From JAFGNV01 sp964612485 (GTDB taxonomy: Bacteria; Chloroflexota; Anaerolineae; 4572-78; J111), in assembly GCA_964612485.1 (NCBI GenBank), contig CAZTFF010000022.1, forward strand, positions 1-64,000: a stretch of 64,000 nt of DNA, written 5' to 3'. The translations under genes and the position numbers were made by a program. This document shows positions 15,362 to 23,194 of the stretch, one piece after another; positions within the stretch are counted from its first letter, which is position 1; the number at the start of each line of letters is the position of its first letter. The notes below the pieces were generated by a model. It was given only the letters and a program-made list of their open reading frames with translations, ran no database searches and had not been told where the DNA came from.

Positions 15362-17117
15362 AGTAGGCTCTCTCTATTGGATTACCGAATCCGTGGTCCG
15401 CGCCCGGATTGACGGCCCTTTGACCCTGGCCGAACAGGTGTGGGTGGGCGAAGAACGCCTGACCGCCGAAGTAATTGCGTTGAAGCCGGATTTGGCTACC
15501 ATTCAGGTTTACGAGGAAACCGGCGGCCTGCACGTGGGCGATCCTGTTTTTGGCAGCGGCCGGCCGCTATCGGTGAGGCTGGGGCCGGGGATTTTAGGCC
15601 AGACGTTTGACGGCATTCAGCGCCCGCTGGATATGCTGCAACAGCGTACCGGCATTTTCATTCGGCGGGGCGAAAATGTTTCCCCGTTAGACCCCAACCA
15701 GCGCTGGCAGTTTATGCCCAAAGTGGAAGAAGGGCAGGACGTCGGCCCCGGCGAGGTGCTGGGCGTGGTTCCCGAAACAAGCCTGGTGGATCATCGGATC
15801 CTGGTTCCACCGGAAATAGGGGGCAAATTGGTTCATCTGGCCTCGGAAGGTGAGTATACCGTTGAAGACGAGATCGCCGTGGTGGAAACAGCGGATGAAA
15901 AGGAACAGCCCTTGACCATGGCCCATTCCTGGCCGGTTCGCCGGCCCCGGCCCGTACAAGAACGGCTGCGCCCCACCCTGCCCTTGATCACGGGCCAGAG
16001 AATTTTGGACACGTTCTTTCCAATTACCAAAGGCGGCACTGCCGCCGTGCCCGGCCCTTTTGGCAGCGGCAAAACCGTGTTGCAGCACAGCCTGGCCAAA
16101 TGGTCCGATGCCGACATTATTGTTTACGTGGGCTGTGGCGAACGCGGCAATGAAATGGCCCAGGTGTTGGAAGATTTTCCCCAACTAGAAGACCCCGCCA
16201 GCGGCAAACCGTTGATGGAGCGCACGGTATTGATTGCCAACACGTCTAATATGCCGGTGGCTGCCCGCGAAGCCAGCATTTATACCGGCATTACCCTGGC
16301 CGAATATTACCGGGACCAGGGCTACGATGTAGCGTTGATGGCTGACTCAACCTCGCGCTGGGCCGAGGCGCTGCGCGAGATTTCGGGGCGATTAGAGGAG
16401 ATGCCGGCGGAAGAAGGCTTTCCGGCCTACCTGCCCTCCCGTTTGGCCGCTTTTTACGAGCGAGCGGGCCGGATCAAAACCATCGGGGATCGAACCGGAT
16501 CGGTGACGGCCATTGCCGCCGTATCGCCGCCCGGCGGTGATTTTTCCGAGCCGGTCACGCGGAACACCCAGCGCTTTACCCAAACCTGGTGGGCGCTGGA
16601 TCGGGACCTGGCCCATCAGCGCCATTATCCGTCGGTGGGTTGGCTCAAAAGCTACAGCCTCTATCTGGAAAATGTGGCCGACTGGTGGAATGAACAGGCA
16701 GATTATGATTGGCCCGATCTCCGCCACCAGGCCATGACCCTGCTCCAAGAAGAGGCCGGTTTACAACAGTTGGTAGACCTGGTTGGCCCCGACGCCCTGG
16801 CCGAGCCGCAGCGCTGGACCCTGATGGGTGCCCGGCTGTTGCGGGAAGGCTTTTTGCAGCAAAACGCTTTTCACGAGATCGACGCCTATGCTGTGCCGGA
16901 AAAACAGATCAAGCAGTTGGCCTTTTTTATCCAACTGTACCGCAAGGGGCAAGCCTTGTTAGAAGATGGTGTACCGTTGAAGCGCCTTCAAGATAATTTA
17001 GACATGCCGAATTTGATCCGCATCAAAAATAACGTGCCCAACGACGACACCGGCCAAATACAGGACATGCAGGAGAAGACACTGCAAAAATTAGACGGCT
17101 TAGCCGAAAAACAATAA
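15351..17117 (+). CDS. atpA: V/A-type ATP synthase catalytic subunit A
   Basis: The 588-residue catalytic subunit has the family's usual length. It shows the beta-barrel domain, the A-specific bulge region (about 110-190) and the P-loop GPFGSGKT at residues 235-242. CGERGNEM and ADSTSRWAEALREISGRLEEMPAEEGFPAYL follow (split motifs: catalytic Glu and the DELSEED-equivalent region). It hydrolyses or makes ATP in the A3B3 head. It overlaps atpE, and the gene after it is not atpB but a small zinc-ribbon protein, which is unusual. Confidence 0.97.
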   Translation: MTDKVGSLYWITESVVRARIDGPLTLAEQVWVGEERLTAEVIALKPDLATIQVYEETGGLHVGDPVFGSGRPLSVRLGPGILGQTFDGIQRPLDMLQQRTGIFIRRGENVSPLDPNQRWQFMPKVEEGQDVGPGEVLGVVPETSLVDHRILVPPEIGGKLVHLASEGEYTVEDEIAVVETADEKEQPLTMAHSWPVRRPRPVQERLRPTLPLITGQRILDTFFPITKGGTAAVPGPFGSGKTVLQHSLAKWSDADIIVYVGCGERGNEMAQVLEDFPQLEDPASGKPLMERTVLIANTSNMPVAAREASIYTGITLAEYYRDQGYDVALMADSTSRWAEALREISGRLEEMPAEEGFPAYLPSRLAAFYERAGRIKTIGDRTGSVTAIAAVSPPGGDFSEPVTRNTQRFTQTWWALDRDLAHQRHYPSVGWLKSYSLYLENVADWWNEQADYDWPDLRHQAMTLLQEEAGLQQLVDLVGPDALAEPQRWTLMGARLLREGFLQQNAFHEIDAYAVPEKQIKQLAFFIQLYRKGQALLEDGVPLKRLQDNLDMPNLIRIKNNVPNDDTGQIQDMQEKTLQKLDGLAEKQ

Positions 17118-17145
17118 AAGTTTGGCTCAAAAGCGAGGAAACACG

Positions 17146-17547
17146 ATGTTGGCTTTTCCCATAGAACATTTGATGAATGAACAAAAGTGTTATGAATTTC
17201 TGAAAGGAGTGCTGCACCCAGAAGGGTTGCGTTGTCCGCGAGGACATAGCCTGCTTGAAGATCAGGTTCCCCACAACCGGGAGCGTGCGCCCGTTATGGA
17301 TTACAAATGCCGGCAGTGCCAGAAGGTCTTCAATATTTTTACTAACACGGTCTTGCACAATATCACTTTTGATTGTTGTGAAATTGTCTTGCTGTTGCGC
17401 GGCATTGTACAGGATGAGCCAACCACGCAAATCGCTCTGGAATTGGGACGGGATTACAACGATTTACTACAATGGCGACAGCGTATTCAAGAACAGGGTT
17501 TGGCCGACCGTGTGGCTGCAGAATTATCAAATGAAACAGAGAAATAG
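17146..17547 (+). CDS. IS1595-type transposase zinc-ribbon domain protein, no DDE domain
   Basis: 133 residues. The zinc ribbon is CPRGHSL...YKCRQCQKVF, followed by FNIFTNTVLHN and a helical segment. This is the layout of the N-terminal zinc ribbon of IS1595/ISXO2 transposases (CPxCG...CxxCxxxFsvxxGTvfh). No catalytic DDE/ISXO2 domain follows and no terminal repeats are visible. The gene lies in frame with operon direction between atpA and atpB. ATG 17146 is preceded by GAGGAA. It is either a solo, exapted DNA-binding protein or a remnant. The intact frame and ribosome site favour a functional gene (inference). Confidence 0.65.
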   Translation: MLAFPIEHLMNEQKCYEFLKGVLHPEGLRCPRGHSLLEDQVPHNRERAPVMDYKCRQCQKVFNIFTNTVLHNITFDCCEIVLLLRGIVQDEPTTQIALELGRDYNDLLQWRQRIQEQGLADRVAAELSNETEK

Positions 17548-17639
17548 ACCGGCGCCCCGTTTCTATCTGTAATTTTTATTTATTTCTGTTTTCCCTTCAG
17601 GAACCGTTTGATTCAAAAATTTTTGTGGAGCAAACATCT

Positions 17640-19061
17640 ATGGCAATACCACACATAGCAGCATCAACAAGAGAATACACCGGCGCCGATCATCTGGAAG
17701 GACCGCTCATCATCATTGAGGGGGCGGGGGATGCCGCTTACAGCGAATTGGCCGAAATTATTGCCCCCGATGGCTCAACCCGTTTGGGCCAGGTGCTGGA
17801 AGTGAGCGAACAGCGGGCCGTGGTAGAAGTTTTTGGTGAGAGCGATGGCCTGCGCCCCGCCGATTTACGGATCCGTTTTCGCGGACGCCCCTTGCAAGCG
17901 CCGGTGGCTCACGAAATGCTAGGGCGGGTGTTCGACGGCATCGGACGACCCCGCGATGGCCTGCCGCCGCCCATTGCCGGTACGAATGTTGATGTGAACG
18001 GCGCGCCGCTCAACCCGGTGGCCCGCGCCTATCCGCGTAGTTTTATTCAAACCGGTGTCTCGGCCATTGATGGTATGAATACGCTGGTGCGCGGCCAGAA
18101 ATTGCCCATTTTTTCCGGCAACGGCCTGCCGCACAACGCGTTGGCTACTCAAATTGCCCGGCAGGCCCGGGTGGTGGGCCGGGAAACAGAAGATTTTGCC
18201 ATCATTTTTGCGGCCCTGGGCGTCTCGCACGATACCGCCGATCAGTTTCAACGGGACCTGGAAGCCAGCGGCACCTTGAGCCAGGCTGCCCTTTTTCTCA
18301 ACTTGAACGATGATCCGCCCATCGAACGTACCATTACGCCCCGGCTGGCCCTGAGCCTGGCCGAGTTCCTGGCCTTTAAACACGATATGCATTTGTTGGT
18401 CATCCTCACCGATATGACCAACTACGCCGAATCTGTCCGCGAGTTATCGAGCCGGCGGGAAGAAGTGCCCACCCGCAAAGGCTACCCCGGCTATCTTTAC
18501 AGCGATCTGGCCCGCATCTACGAGCGCTGCGGCCGGGCCGAGGGCAGCAGCGGCTCCATCACCCTGATGCCTATTTTGACGATGCCCAACGACGACATTA
18601 CCCACCCTGTTCCTGATCTAACCGGCTACATCACCGAAGGCCAAATTGTGCTCAGCCGGGGTCTGGACCGGCGCGACATCTACCCGCCCATTGACGTACT
18701 TTCCAGCCTGTCGCGTTTGATGAAAGACGGCATTGGTGAGGGGCAGACCCGCGCCGATCACGCCAATTTATCCGACCAGCTTTATGCCGCCTACACCCAG
18801 GCCCAAGATGCGCGCAACCTGGCCAACATCATCGGCAAAGAAGATTTGCCTGATCTGGATCAGAAATATCTTGAGTTTGCTGATGTCTTTGAACAGGGAT
18901 TTCTGGCTCAAGACCGTCATGAAACCCGGCAGATCGATGAAACCCTGGATTTGGGCTGGCAGACATTGTCGGGCTTGCCTCTCAGCGAGTTGACGCGGGT
19001 CAGCGAAGAAGAGATCGAGGCCCATTATTCTGAAACATTGAAGGATGCTGATGGCGGATAA
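17640..19061 (+). CDS. atpB: V/A-type ATP synthase regulatory subunit B
   Basis: About 473 residues, the non-catalytic nucleotide-binding subunit. It lacks a P-loop; IFSGNGLPHNALATQIARQA replaces it, as normal for B. SSRREEVPTRKGYPGYLYSDLARIYERCG and SITLMPILTMPNDDITHPVPDLTGYITEGQ are strongly conserved B motifs. The start ATG 17640 has GTGGAG 9 nt upstream. The end overlaps the atpD start by about 11 nt. Confidence 0.97.
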   Translation: MAIPHIAASTREYTGADHLEGPLIIIEGAGDAAYSELAEIIAPDGSTRLGQVLEVSEQRAVVEVFGESDGLRPADLRIRFRGRPLQAPVAHEMLGRVFDGIGRPRDGLPPPIAGTNVDVNGAPLNPVARAYPRSFIQTGVSAIDGMNTLVRGQKLPIFSGNGLPHNALATQIARQARVVGRETEDFAIIFAALGVSHDTADQFQRDLEASGTLSQAALFLNLNDDPPIERTITPRLALSLAEFLAFKHDMHLLVILTDMTNYAESVRELSSRREEVPTRKGYPGYLYSDLARIYERCGRAEGSSGSITLMPILTMPNDDITHPVPDLTGYITEGQIVLSRGLDRRDIYPPIDVLSSLSRLMKDGIGEGQTRADHANLSDQLYAAYTQAQDARNLANIIGKEDLPDLDQKYLEFADVFEQGFLAQDRHETRQIDETLDLGWQTLSGLPLSELTRVSEEEIEAHYSETLKDADGG

Positions 19062-19686
19062 ACTGGATACCGCCCCCACCCAGGGCAATCTTTTAGAATT
19101 ACAGGAACAGTTGGCACAGATCCGCAGCGGACACGCCCTGTTAGAACGCAAGCGGGAGGTACTCATCAAGGTTCTAACTGACACGCTCAAAGAGGCCGAG
19201 CAAGCGGAGGCGGAAGCCCGCGATCTGTTTCAAGCGGCGCATAAAGCCATTCAAAGCGCCTGTATGCGTCTGGGGTCCGACCGGCTCCGCTGGATCAGCC
19301 GGCCAGCAACCATCGGCGTGACGCTCGATCTTCAGACAAAAAGCATTATGGGCGTGAAAGTGCCGTTGGTGCAGGTGGAGCTTCAACCCGGCGGCCTGCT
19401 GCCCTACGGGCCGGACCATACCAGCGTCAGCCTGGATCACGCCCGCCAACAGTGGCTGGAGGTGGTTCAACTGCTGGGACGGTTGGCGGAAACCGTTACC
19501 ACCGTGTGGCGGGTAACGCAAGAATTGCGTAAAACGCAGCGTCTGGTGAACGCTCTGGAGTCGCTCATTATTCCTCGTTATGAAAACACGGTCGATTACA
19601 TTGAACAGGTGTTGGAGGAAGAGAATCGCGAGGGTATCATTCGCGCTAAAAAAGTGAAAGCGATGCATGAAAGAACTAATGATTGA
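19051..19686 (+). CDS. atpD: V/A-type ATP synthase subunit D (rotor shaft)
   Basis: About 211 residues. Two long terminal helices form the left-handed coiled-coil shaft of the rotor. They are seen here as LLELQEQLAQIRSGHALLERKREVL near the N-terminus and VNALESLIIPRYENTVDYIEQVLEEENREG near the C-terminus. The latter is the family's diagnostic RRVNALE..iiP motif. The start at 19051 (MADKLDT) uses GAAGGAT at 19040-19046 as ribosome site. ATG 19045 would overlap it. It is the last ATPase gene in the operon. Confidence 0.9.
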   Translation: MADKLDTAPTQGNLLELQEQLAQIRSGHALLERKREVLIKVLTDTLKEAEQAEAEARDLFQAAHKAIQSACMRLGSDRLRWISRPATIGVTLDLQTKSIMGVKVPLVQVELQPGGLLPYGPDHTSVSLDHARQQWLEVVQLLGRLAETVTTVWRVTQELRKTQRLVNALESLIIPRYENTVDYIEQVLEEENREGIIRAKKVKAMHERTND

Positions 19687-19727
19687 ATTTTTCGCGTAGT
19701 GAATTAGATTGAGAAGGAGTGTAACCG

Positions 19728-20387
19728 ATGCAATTCAAACAAGAAATCGATATTTTTAGCGCCGATGAGATGCATCTCGGCCAGGTAGAACGAGTGGTGC
19801 TTGATCCGGCTACCTATGAATTTACCCACGTGGTGATGCGGGGAGGCGGGCTGTTCAACGAAACCAAACTCATCCCGCTCGATCTGATAGACACGGCTGA
19901 CGAAGAGCGGGTGACGTTGAACCAAGATTTTGATCAGCTTAGCAATTTGCCGCCCTTTGAGGAAGTACATTATATTTCTGTGGAAGACGATGAGGTGATC
20001 ACCCAGCCGGCAGACCACGCCCCGCCGGTTTTCTGGTATCCGCCGATGGGGTCCCCTTGGTGGAATTACCCGGATGAGCTTGAGGCCGATTCTGAAGATA
20101 GCCCGACCTACATTGCCAATGTCGAACAAAATATTCCCGATGAAACCGTGGTTGTGATAGAAGGCGCCGATGTGGTGAGCGCCGATGAGAAGCATATGGG
20201 CAATGTAATCAGTATTTTAACCGATCCCGCCACTCAAAAAGTAACGCATATTTTAATCTCGCGGGGAACGCTTTTGAAAGAAAAAAAGTTGATCCCAACG
20301 ATGTGGTTTGATACGGTTGCCGAGGAACAAATCCGCTTGAAGATCAGGGCCTCTCTGGTTGAAAAACTCCCCGAATATGAAGAATAG
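19728..20387 (+). CDS. protein with two PRC-barrel domains
   Basis: 219 residues. Two PRC-barrel-like units face each other across an acidic Pro/Trp-rich linker. Unit 1 is MQFKQEIDIFSADEMHLGQVERVVLDP...THVVMRGG. Unit 2 is VVIEGADVVSADEKHMGNVISILTDP...THILISRG. PRC barrels bind proteins or RNA, for example in photosynthetic reaction centre H and RimM, and occur in stress proteins. It is 41 nt after atpD with AGAAGGAG upstream and may be read from the ATPase transcript. Function unknown. Confidence 0.8.
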   Translation: MQFKQEIDIFSADEMHLGQVERVVLDPATYEFTHVVMRGGGLFNETKLIPLDLIDTADEERVTLNQDFDQLSNLPPFEEVHYISVEDDEVITQPADHAPPVFWYPPMGSPWWNYPDELEADSEDSPTYIANVEQNIPDETVVVIEGADVVSADEKHMGNVISILTDPATQKVTHILISRGTLLKEKKLIPTMWFDTVAEEQIRLKIRASLVEKLPEYEE

Positions 20388-20447
20388 CGGAAATTATTCA
20401 GAAGACATTGCGTCTGTGCGAAAATCCATTTTTTAAGGTTTTTTTGC

Positions 20448-20476
20448 TTGACAAATTTTAATTTATGCCCTATTAT
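20448..20476 (+). promoter_or_regulatory. promoter of the arsenic operon
   Basis: TTGACA (20448-20453), 17-nt spacer, TATTAT (20471-20476): a near-consensus sigma70 promoter. It would start transcription near 20483, inside the palindrome that follows, as expected for repression by the operon's own ArsR-family protein. Confidence 0.75.
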
Positions 20477-20481
20477 ATCGA

Positions 20482-20503
20482 CATATTTATAATTATCTAT
20501 ATG
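20482..20503 (+). promoter_or_regulatory. candidate ArsR operator
   Basis: CATAT..ATAATTAT..ATATG is a 22-bp imperfect palindrome covering the predicted start of transcription. The block CCTATTATATCGACATATTT continuing ATA (20469-20491) recurs as CCTATCATATAGACATATTT continuing ATA at 20880-20902, between arsR and arsM, with 21 of 23 bases the same. Confidence 0.6.
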
Positions 20504-20516
20504 TATCAGGTGTAGT

Positions 20517-20849
20517 ATGCGCGATTTTAATGTGGTTGAGTTTTGCAAAGCCCTGGGAGATGAAACCCGGCAGCGCATTTTAGAAATATTACAAACCGAG
20601 GGTGAAAAATGCGTGAGCGATCTGGTTGATAAATTTAACGTTTCCCAACCTACTATCTCGCACCATTTGCATTTTCTCAAGCAGGCGGGGTTGGTTACTA
20701 CCCGGCGCGACGGCAAACAGATCTATTACCGGGCCAATCAAGACAATATCACCGAATGCTGCGGCATTCTGTTTACCAAGTTTATCCCCGTCCATCTGGA
20801 CCTTTCAAAGTTCACAGAGCAAACATCCGATGTAGAAACGGAGGGTTGA
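20517..20849 (+). CDS. arsR: ArsR-family metalloregulator
   Basis: 110 residues with a winged HTH: ALGDETRQRILEIL, then CVSDLVDKFNVSQPTISHHL as the recognition region, then LVTTRRDGKQIYYRAN as the wing. One Cys lies in helix 3 (EKCVSDL) and a pair in the C-terminal helix (TECCGIL). Together these could form an As(III) site unlike the classical CVC box. It probably represses its own promoter, where a palindrome overlaps the start, and is derepressed by trivalent arsenic. The context of arsM and arsN2 downstream supports arsenic as effector. Confidence 0.85.
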   Translation: MRDFNVVEFCKALGDETRQRILEILQTEGEKCVSDLVDKFNVSQPTISHHLHFLKQAGLVTTRRDGKQIYYRANQDNITECCGILFTKFIPVHLDLSKFTEQTSDVETEG

Positions 20850-20879
20850 TTTGACCGCATAATAGATCTCTTTTTTTTG

Positions 20880-20908
20880 CCTATCATATAGACATATTTA
20901 TATCTATC
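20880..20908 (+). promoter_or_regulatory. second candidate ArsR site upstream of arsM
   Basis: A 23-nt block (20880-20902) nearly identical to the one over the arsR promoter. It lies 28-56 nt before the arsM start. No TTGACA is spaced correctly, so it may be a second operator or an internal ArsR-controlled promoter with a weak -35. Confidence 0.45.
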
Positions 20909-20935
20909 TTTTTAAAATAAGGAGCAGGTTCAACT

Positions 20936-21817
20936 ATGGATGATCTCAAAAAAGAAGTCAAAGAAAAATACGGGGCCATTGCAGCCCGGTACACTCAGGT
21001 GGAGGACGCGCCGGTGATCGAACTTCAGCCGGCGGCAGCCGGTTGTTGCAACTCCGGCAGTGCGGAAACAATAGCGAGTTGTTGCGAACCCGGCACCACC
21101 GGTATGGCCGATATGCTGTACGAAGCCAACAGCCTGGCCGACCTGCCGGATACCGCCACCGCGGCCTCATTAGGTTGCGGCAATCCTACGGCCATCGCCA
21201 GCCTCAAACCGGGCGAAACCGCGCTCGATCTCGGTTCCGGCGGCGGGATTGATTGTTTTTTGGCCGCCAAAGCGGTGGGGCCAACCGGCCACGTGATTGG
21301 CGTGGATATGACCGACGAAATGCTGCAATTGGCCAACAAAAACAAGGCACGGCTGGCTGCTGACAACGTAGAATTTCGCCGGGGTGAAATTGAGAATTTA
21401 CCTGTTGATGATAACAGCGTAGATATCATTATCTCTAACTGCGTCATCAATCTCTCCACCGATAAAGCCGCCGTCTTTCGTGAGGCGTTTCGTGTGCTGA
21501 AACCCGGTGGACGCTTTGCGGTATCGGATATTGTGACCGATGGCGCCATGCCTGAATCACTCCGCAAAAGCATCAGCGCCTGGGTGGGCTGCCTCAGCGG
21601 GGCCTTGGATCAGACGGATTATCTGGAAAAGATGCGCCGGGCCGGGTTTACGGAGGTGGCCATTGAGTCTCAGACTGTTTACGGCATCGAATCATTAGAT
21701 CAACTGGATGAAAAAACTCGCACCGGTTTGATCGATGAGGTAGATATCGCCGCCATTCCGCGCGAGGCCCGCATCTACAGCGCCAATATTGTGGCTCACA
21801 AACCACAGGCAAATTAA
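20936..21817 (+). CDS. arsM: arsenite S-adenosylmethionine methyltransferase
   Basis: 293 residues. It methylates As(III) with SAM to methyl and dimethyl arsenicals in the cytosol. SAM motif I is DLGSGGGID (98-106). The three conserved As-binding cysteines are Cys81 (SLGCGNP), Cys169 (SNCVINL) and Cys219 (WVGCLSGA). Extra vicinal pairs occur at Cys37-38 and Cys49-50, as in many ArsM proteins. AAGGAG precedes the ATG. It is followed 41 nt later by the CMD selenoprotein gene. Confidence 0.92.
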   Translation: MDDLKKEVKEKYGAIAARYTQVEDAPVIELQPAAAGCCNSGSAETIASCCEPGTTGMADMLYEANSLADLPDTATAASLGCGNPTAIASLKPGETALDLGSGGGIDCFLAAKAVGPTGHVIGVDMTDEMLQLANKNKARLAADNVEFRRGEIENLPVDDNSVDIIISNCVINLSTDKAAVFREAFRVLKPGGRFAVSDIVTDGAMPESLRKSISAWVGCLSGALDQTDYLEKMRRAGFTEVAIESQTVYGIESLDQLDEKTRTGLIDEVDIAAIPREARIYSANIVAHKPQAN

Positions 21818-21858
21818 ACATTAATAATTCATAATTCACAATTAATTCGGAGGGCCAC

Positions 21859-22182
21859 ATGCTACCCAAAAAACAAAAGACCGCTTATACCGATTTTTAC
21901 AACGCCGCGCGCCACAACGAAATTTTAGAACCAAAAACCACCCTGATGATCCACCTGGCCGCCGCTATGGCCGTGGGCTGTTATCCGTGAATGGAACATT
22001 ACTTTGGCGTGGCCAAAGATGAAGGCTTGACCGATGAGGAAACCGGCGCGGTGCAATCGGTGGTGATGGCTGTATCGGCGGGACGAGTGCGGGCGCAATT
22101 TCAAGACGCGCGGATTCGCAGCCGGAAGGCCAGACAGAGCAAACAGAAGAAAAAACAGGATCAAGGCTGTGGAGGATGTTAG
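21859..22182 (+). CDS. CMD/AhpD-like selenoprotein with CxxU motif (in-frame TGA = Sec44)
   Basis: Reading TGA at 21988-21990 as selenocysteine gives one 107-residue protein from ATG 21859 (GGAGGG upstream) to TAG 22182. Around it the sequence is AMAVGCYP-U-MEHYFGVAKDEGLTDEE. It fits the carboxymuconolactone decarboxylase/AhpD active-site pattern C-x-x-C-x-x-(Y/H)-(H/Y)-x3-A-x3-G-x-T-x-E-E with U in place of the second Cys. Eleven nt after the TGA a perfect 7-bp hairpin with loop GTG (22002-22018) fits the position and shape of a bacterial SECIS. The C-terminus is Lys-rich and ends GCGGC. Likely a thiol/selenol peroxidase or reductase acting in the arsenic operon. Alternatives: a frame-splitting stop with restart at ATG 21991, or a sequencing error. 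Confidence 0.8.
22002..22018 (+). promoter_or_regulatory. bacterial SECIS-like hairpin
   Basis: CTTTGGC-GTG-GCCAAAG: a perfect 7-bp stem with a 3-nt loop containing G-U. The loop is 19-21 nt downstream of the TGA. Bacterial SECIS elements lie immediately 3' of the UGA inside the coding region, with a G in the apical loop, so distance and shape both fit. Confidence 0.7.
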
Positions 22183-22620
22183 ATGACTGAATTTATCCTT
22201 GTTCCCGCAACGTCTACCGAAACAGAAGCTATCAGGACCTTACTCGTTAGGGCTGAACTGCCCAGTGAGGATTTTGCCCGCCACCTGCCGCATTTTTGGG
22301 TGGTCAGGCACAATGGAACGCTGGCCGGCGCTGCGGGCCTGGAAATTTACGGAGAGTCGGGGTTACTGCGTTCATTGGTCGTGGAGGCCGCTTATCGAGG
22401 GCAGGGCCTGGGCATCAAATTATGTGAGCAGCTATTTGCTTATGCCCGGACGCGAGGCGTCAAAAAATTGTATTTGTTGACTACCACCGCCGCCGACTTT
22501 TTTCCAAAGCTGGGATTCAACACCATTGATCGGGACAGCGTGCCTGAATCGATTCAGGTCACCGAGGAATTTTCTTCAATCTGTCCGGCGTCAGCGATCT
22601 GTATGGCCAAAACACTTTAA
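22183..22620 (+). CDS. arsN2: GNAT acetyltransferase ArsN2-like (arsenic resistance)
   Basis: 145 residues with the GNAT core: GLLRSLVVEAAYRGQGLGIKL is the acetyl-CoA pyrophosphate loop (motif A, RGQGLG). LYLLTTTAADFFPKLGF and the C-terminal FSSICPASAICMAK are characteristic of ArsN2. These enzymes lie in ars operons and acetylate organoarsenicals or other small amines; the substrate here is not known. The ATG directly abuts the TAG of the selenoprotein gene, so translation is coupled. It is the last gene before a strong terminator. Confidence 0.85.
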   Translation: MTEFILVPATSTETEAIRTLLVRAELPSEDFARHLPHFWVVRHNGTLAGAAGLEIYGESGLLRSLVVEAAYRGQGLGIKLCEQLFAYARTRGVKKLYLLTTTAADFFPKLGFNTIDRDSVPESIQVTEEFSSICPASAICMAKTL

Positions 22621-22624
22621 AAGT

Positions 22625-22667
22625 CAAAAGCGGCGTCTATCTTAAAAGGACGCCGCTTTTGTTTTTT
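22625..22667 (+). terminator. rho-independent terminator of the ars operon
   Basis: A 13-bp perfect stem, CAAAAGCGGCGTC (22625-22637) with GACGCCGCTTTTG (22649-22661), and an 11-nt loop, followed by six T. Confidence 0.9.
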
Positions 22668-22773
22668 GGACAGGGTGGCCCTTACTCAACCACCCGTTCT
22701 TTGATCCATTGTTCGGCAATTAAATCATTGCTGAGGAAGGGGGTCTTTTTGTACGATTTTTGCTGCTTCGTCT

Positions 22774-23166
22774 TTACTCCACAAATACTTCAACGCGGTC
22801 GCCGCTTTCCTCGTCTTCCACTTCCACAATTTTACCTTGCGCGCCGCTCTTGATGGCTTCAATGGCTTCCATCACCACCTGGTTGTCCATCTCTTCCAGT
22901 TCGGGCGCAAATCTTGCCCCCACTTTCAGGGCCACGTCTACCAGGCTGATGGGCAGGTTCACAGTCACTTTTTGTTTACCGCTCTTTTGGTCGGTTACCC
23001 GGACGCGCAGCCATTGCGCCTCGCCCGGTGCGCCCGGCTGGCGGAGAACAGTTTCTTTTTTGACGCCGTTTTCCAGGGCCGATAGTAACGTGGCCGCCTC
23101 ATCGACGGTGATCTTGCCGTTTTCCAACATATTCAAAATTTGTAAGCGTTCTTCGGTCAATGTCAT
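22774..23166 (-). CDS. SHOCT-like small regulatory/scaffold protein
   Basis: 130 residues. The N-terminus TEERLQILNMLENGKITVDEAATLLSAL is the SHOCT-like helical hairpin found at the ends of YvlB/DUF4097-type stress and envelope proteins. The rest is a beta-rich WLRVRVTDQKSGKQKVTVNLP segment, a helical MEAIEAIKSGAQG segment and an acidic tail. ATG 23166 is chosen because AGAGGAT lies 7 nt upstream. It is the last gene of a three-gene minus-strand operon. Molecular role unknown. Confidence 0.65.
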   Translation of the reverse strand: MTLTEERLQILNMLENGKITVDEAATLLSALENGVKKETVLRQPGAPGEAQWLRVRVTDQKSGKQKVTVNLPISLVDVALKVGARFAPELEEMDNQVVMEAIEAIKSGAQGKIVEVEDEESGDRVEVFVE

Positions 23167-23194
23167 TGTTTGATCCTCTTTCATTCAAATGGTC

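Noticed and set aside
17146..17547. A complete insertion sequence
   Set aside because: Only the zinc-ribbon part is present. No DDE catalytic region, terminal inverted repeats or target duplication are visible.
21991..22182. A separate 63-residue gene starting at the ATG right after TGA
   Set aside because: It has no ribosome site of its own, and the preceding codons complete a CMD active-site motif in the same frame, so selenocysteine read-through explains both parts better.
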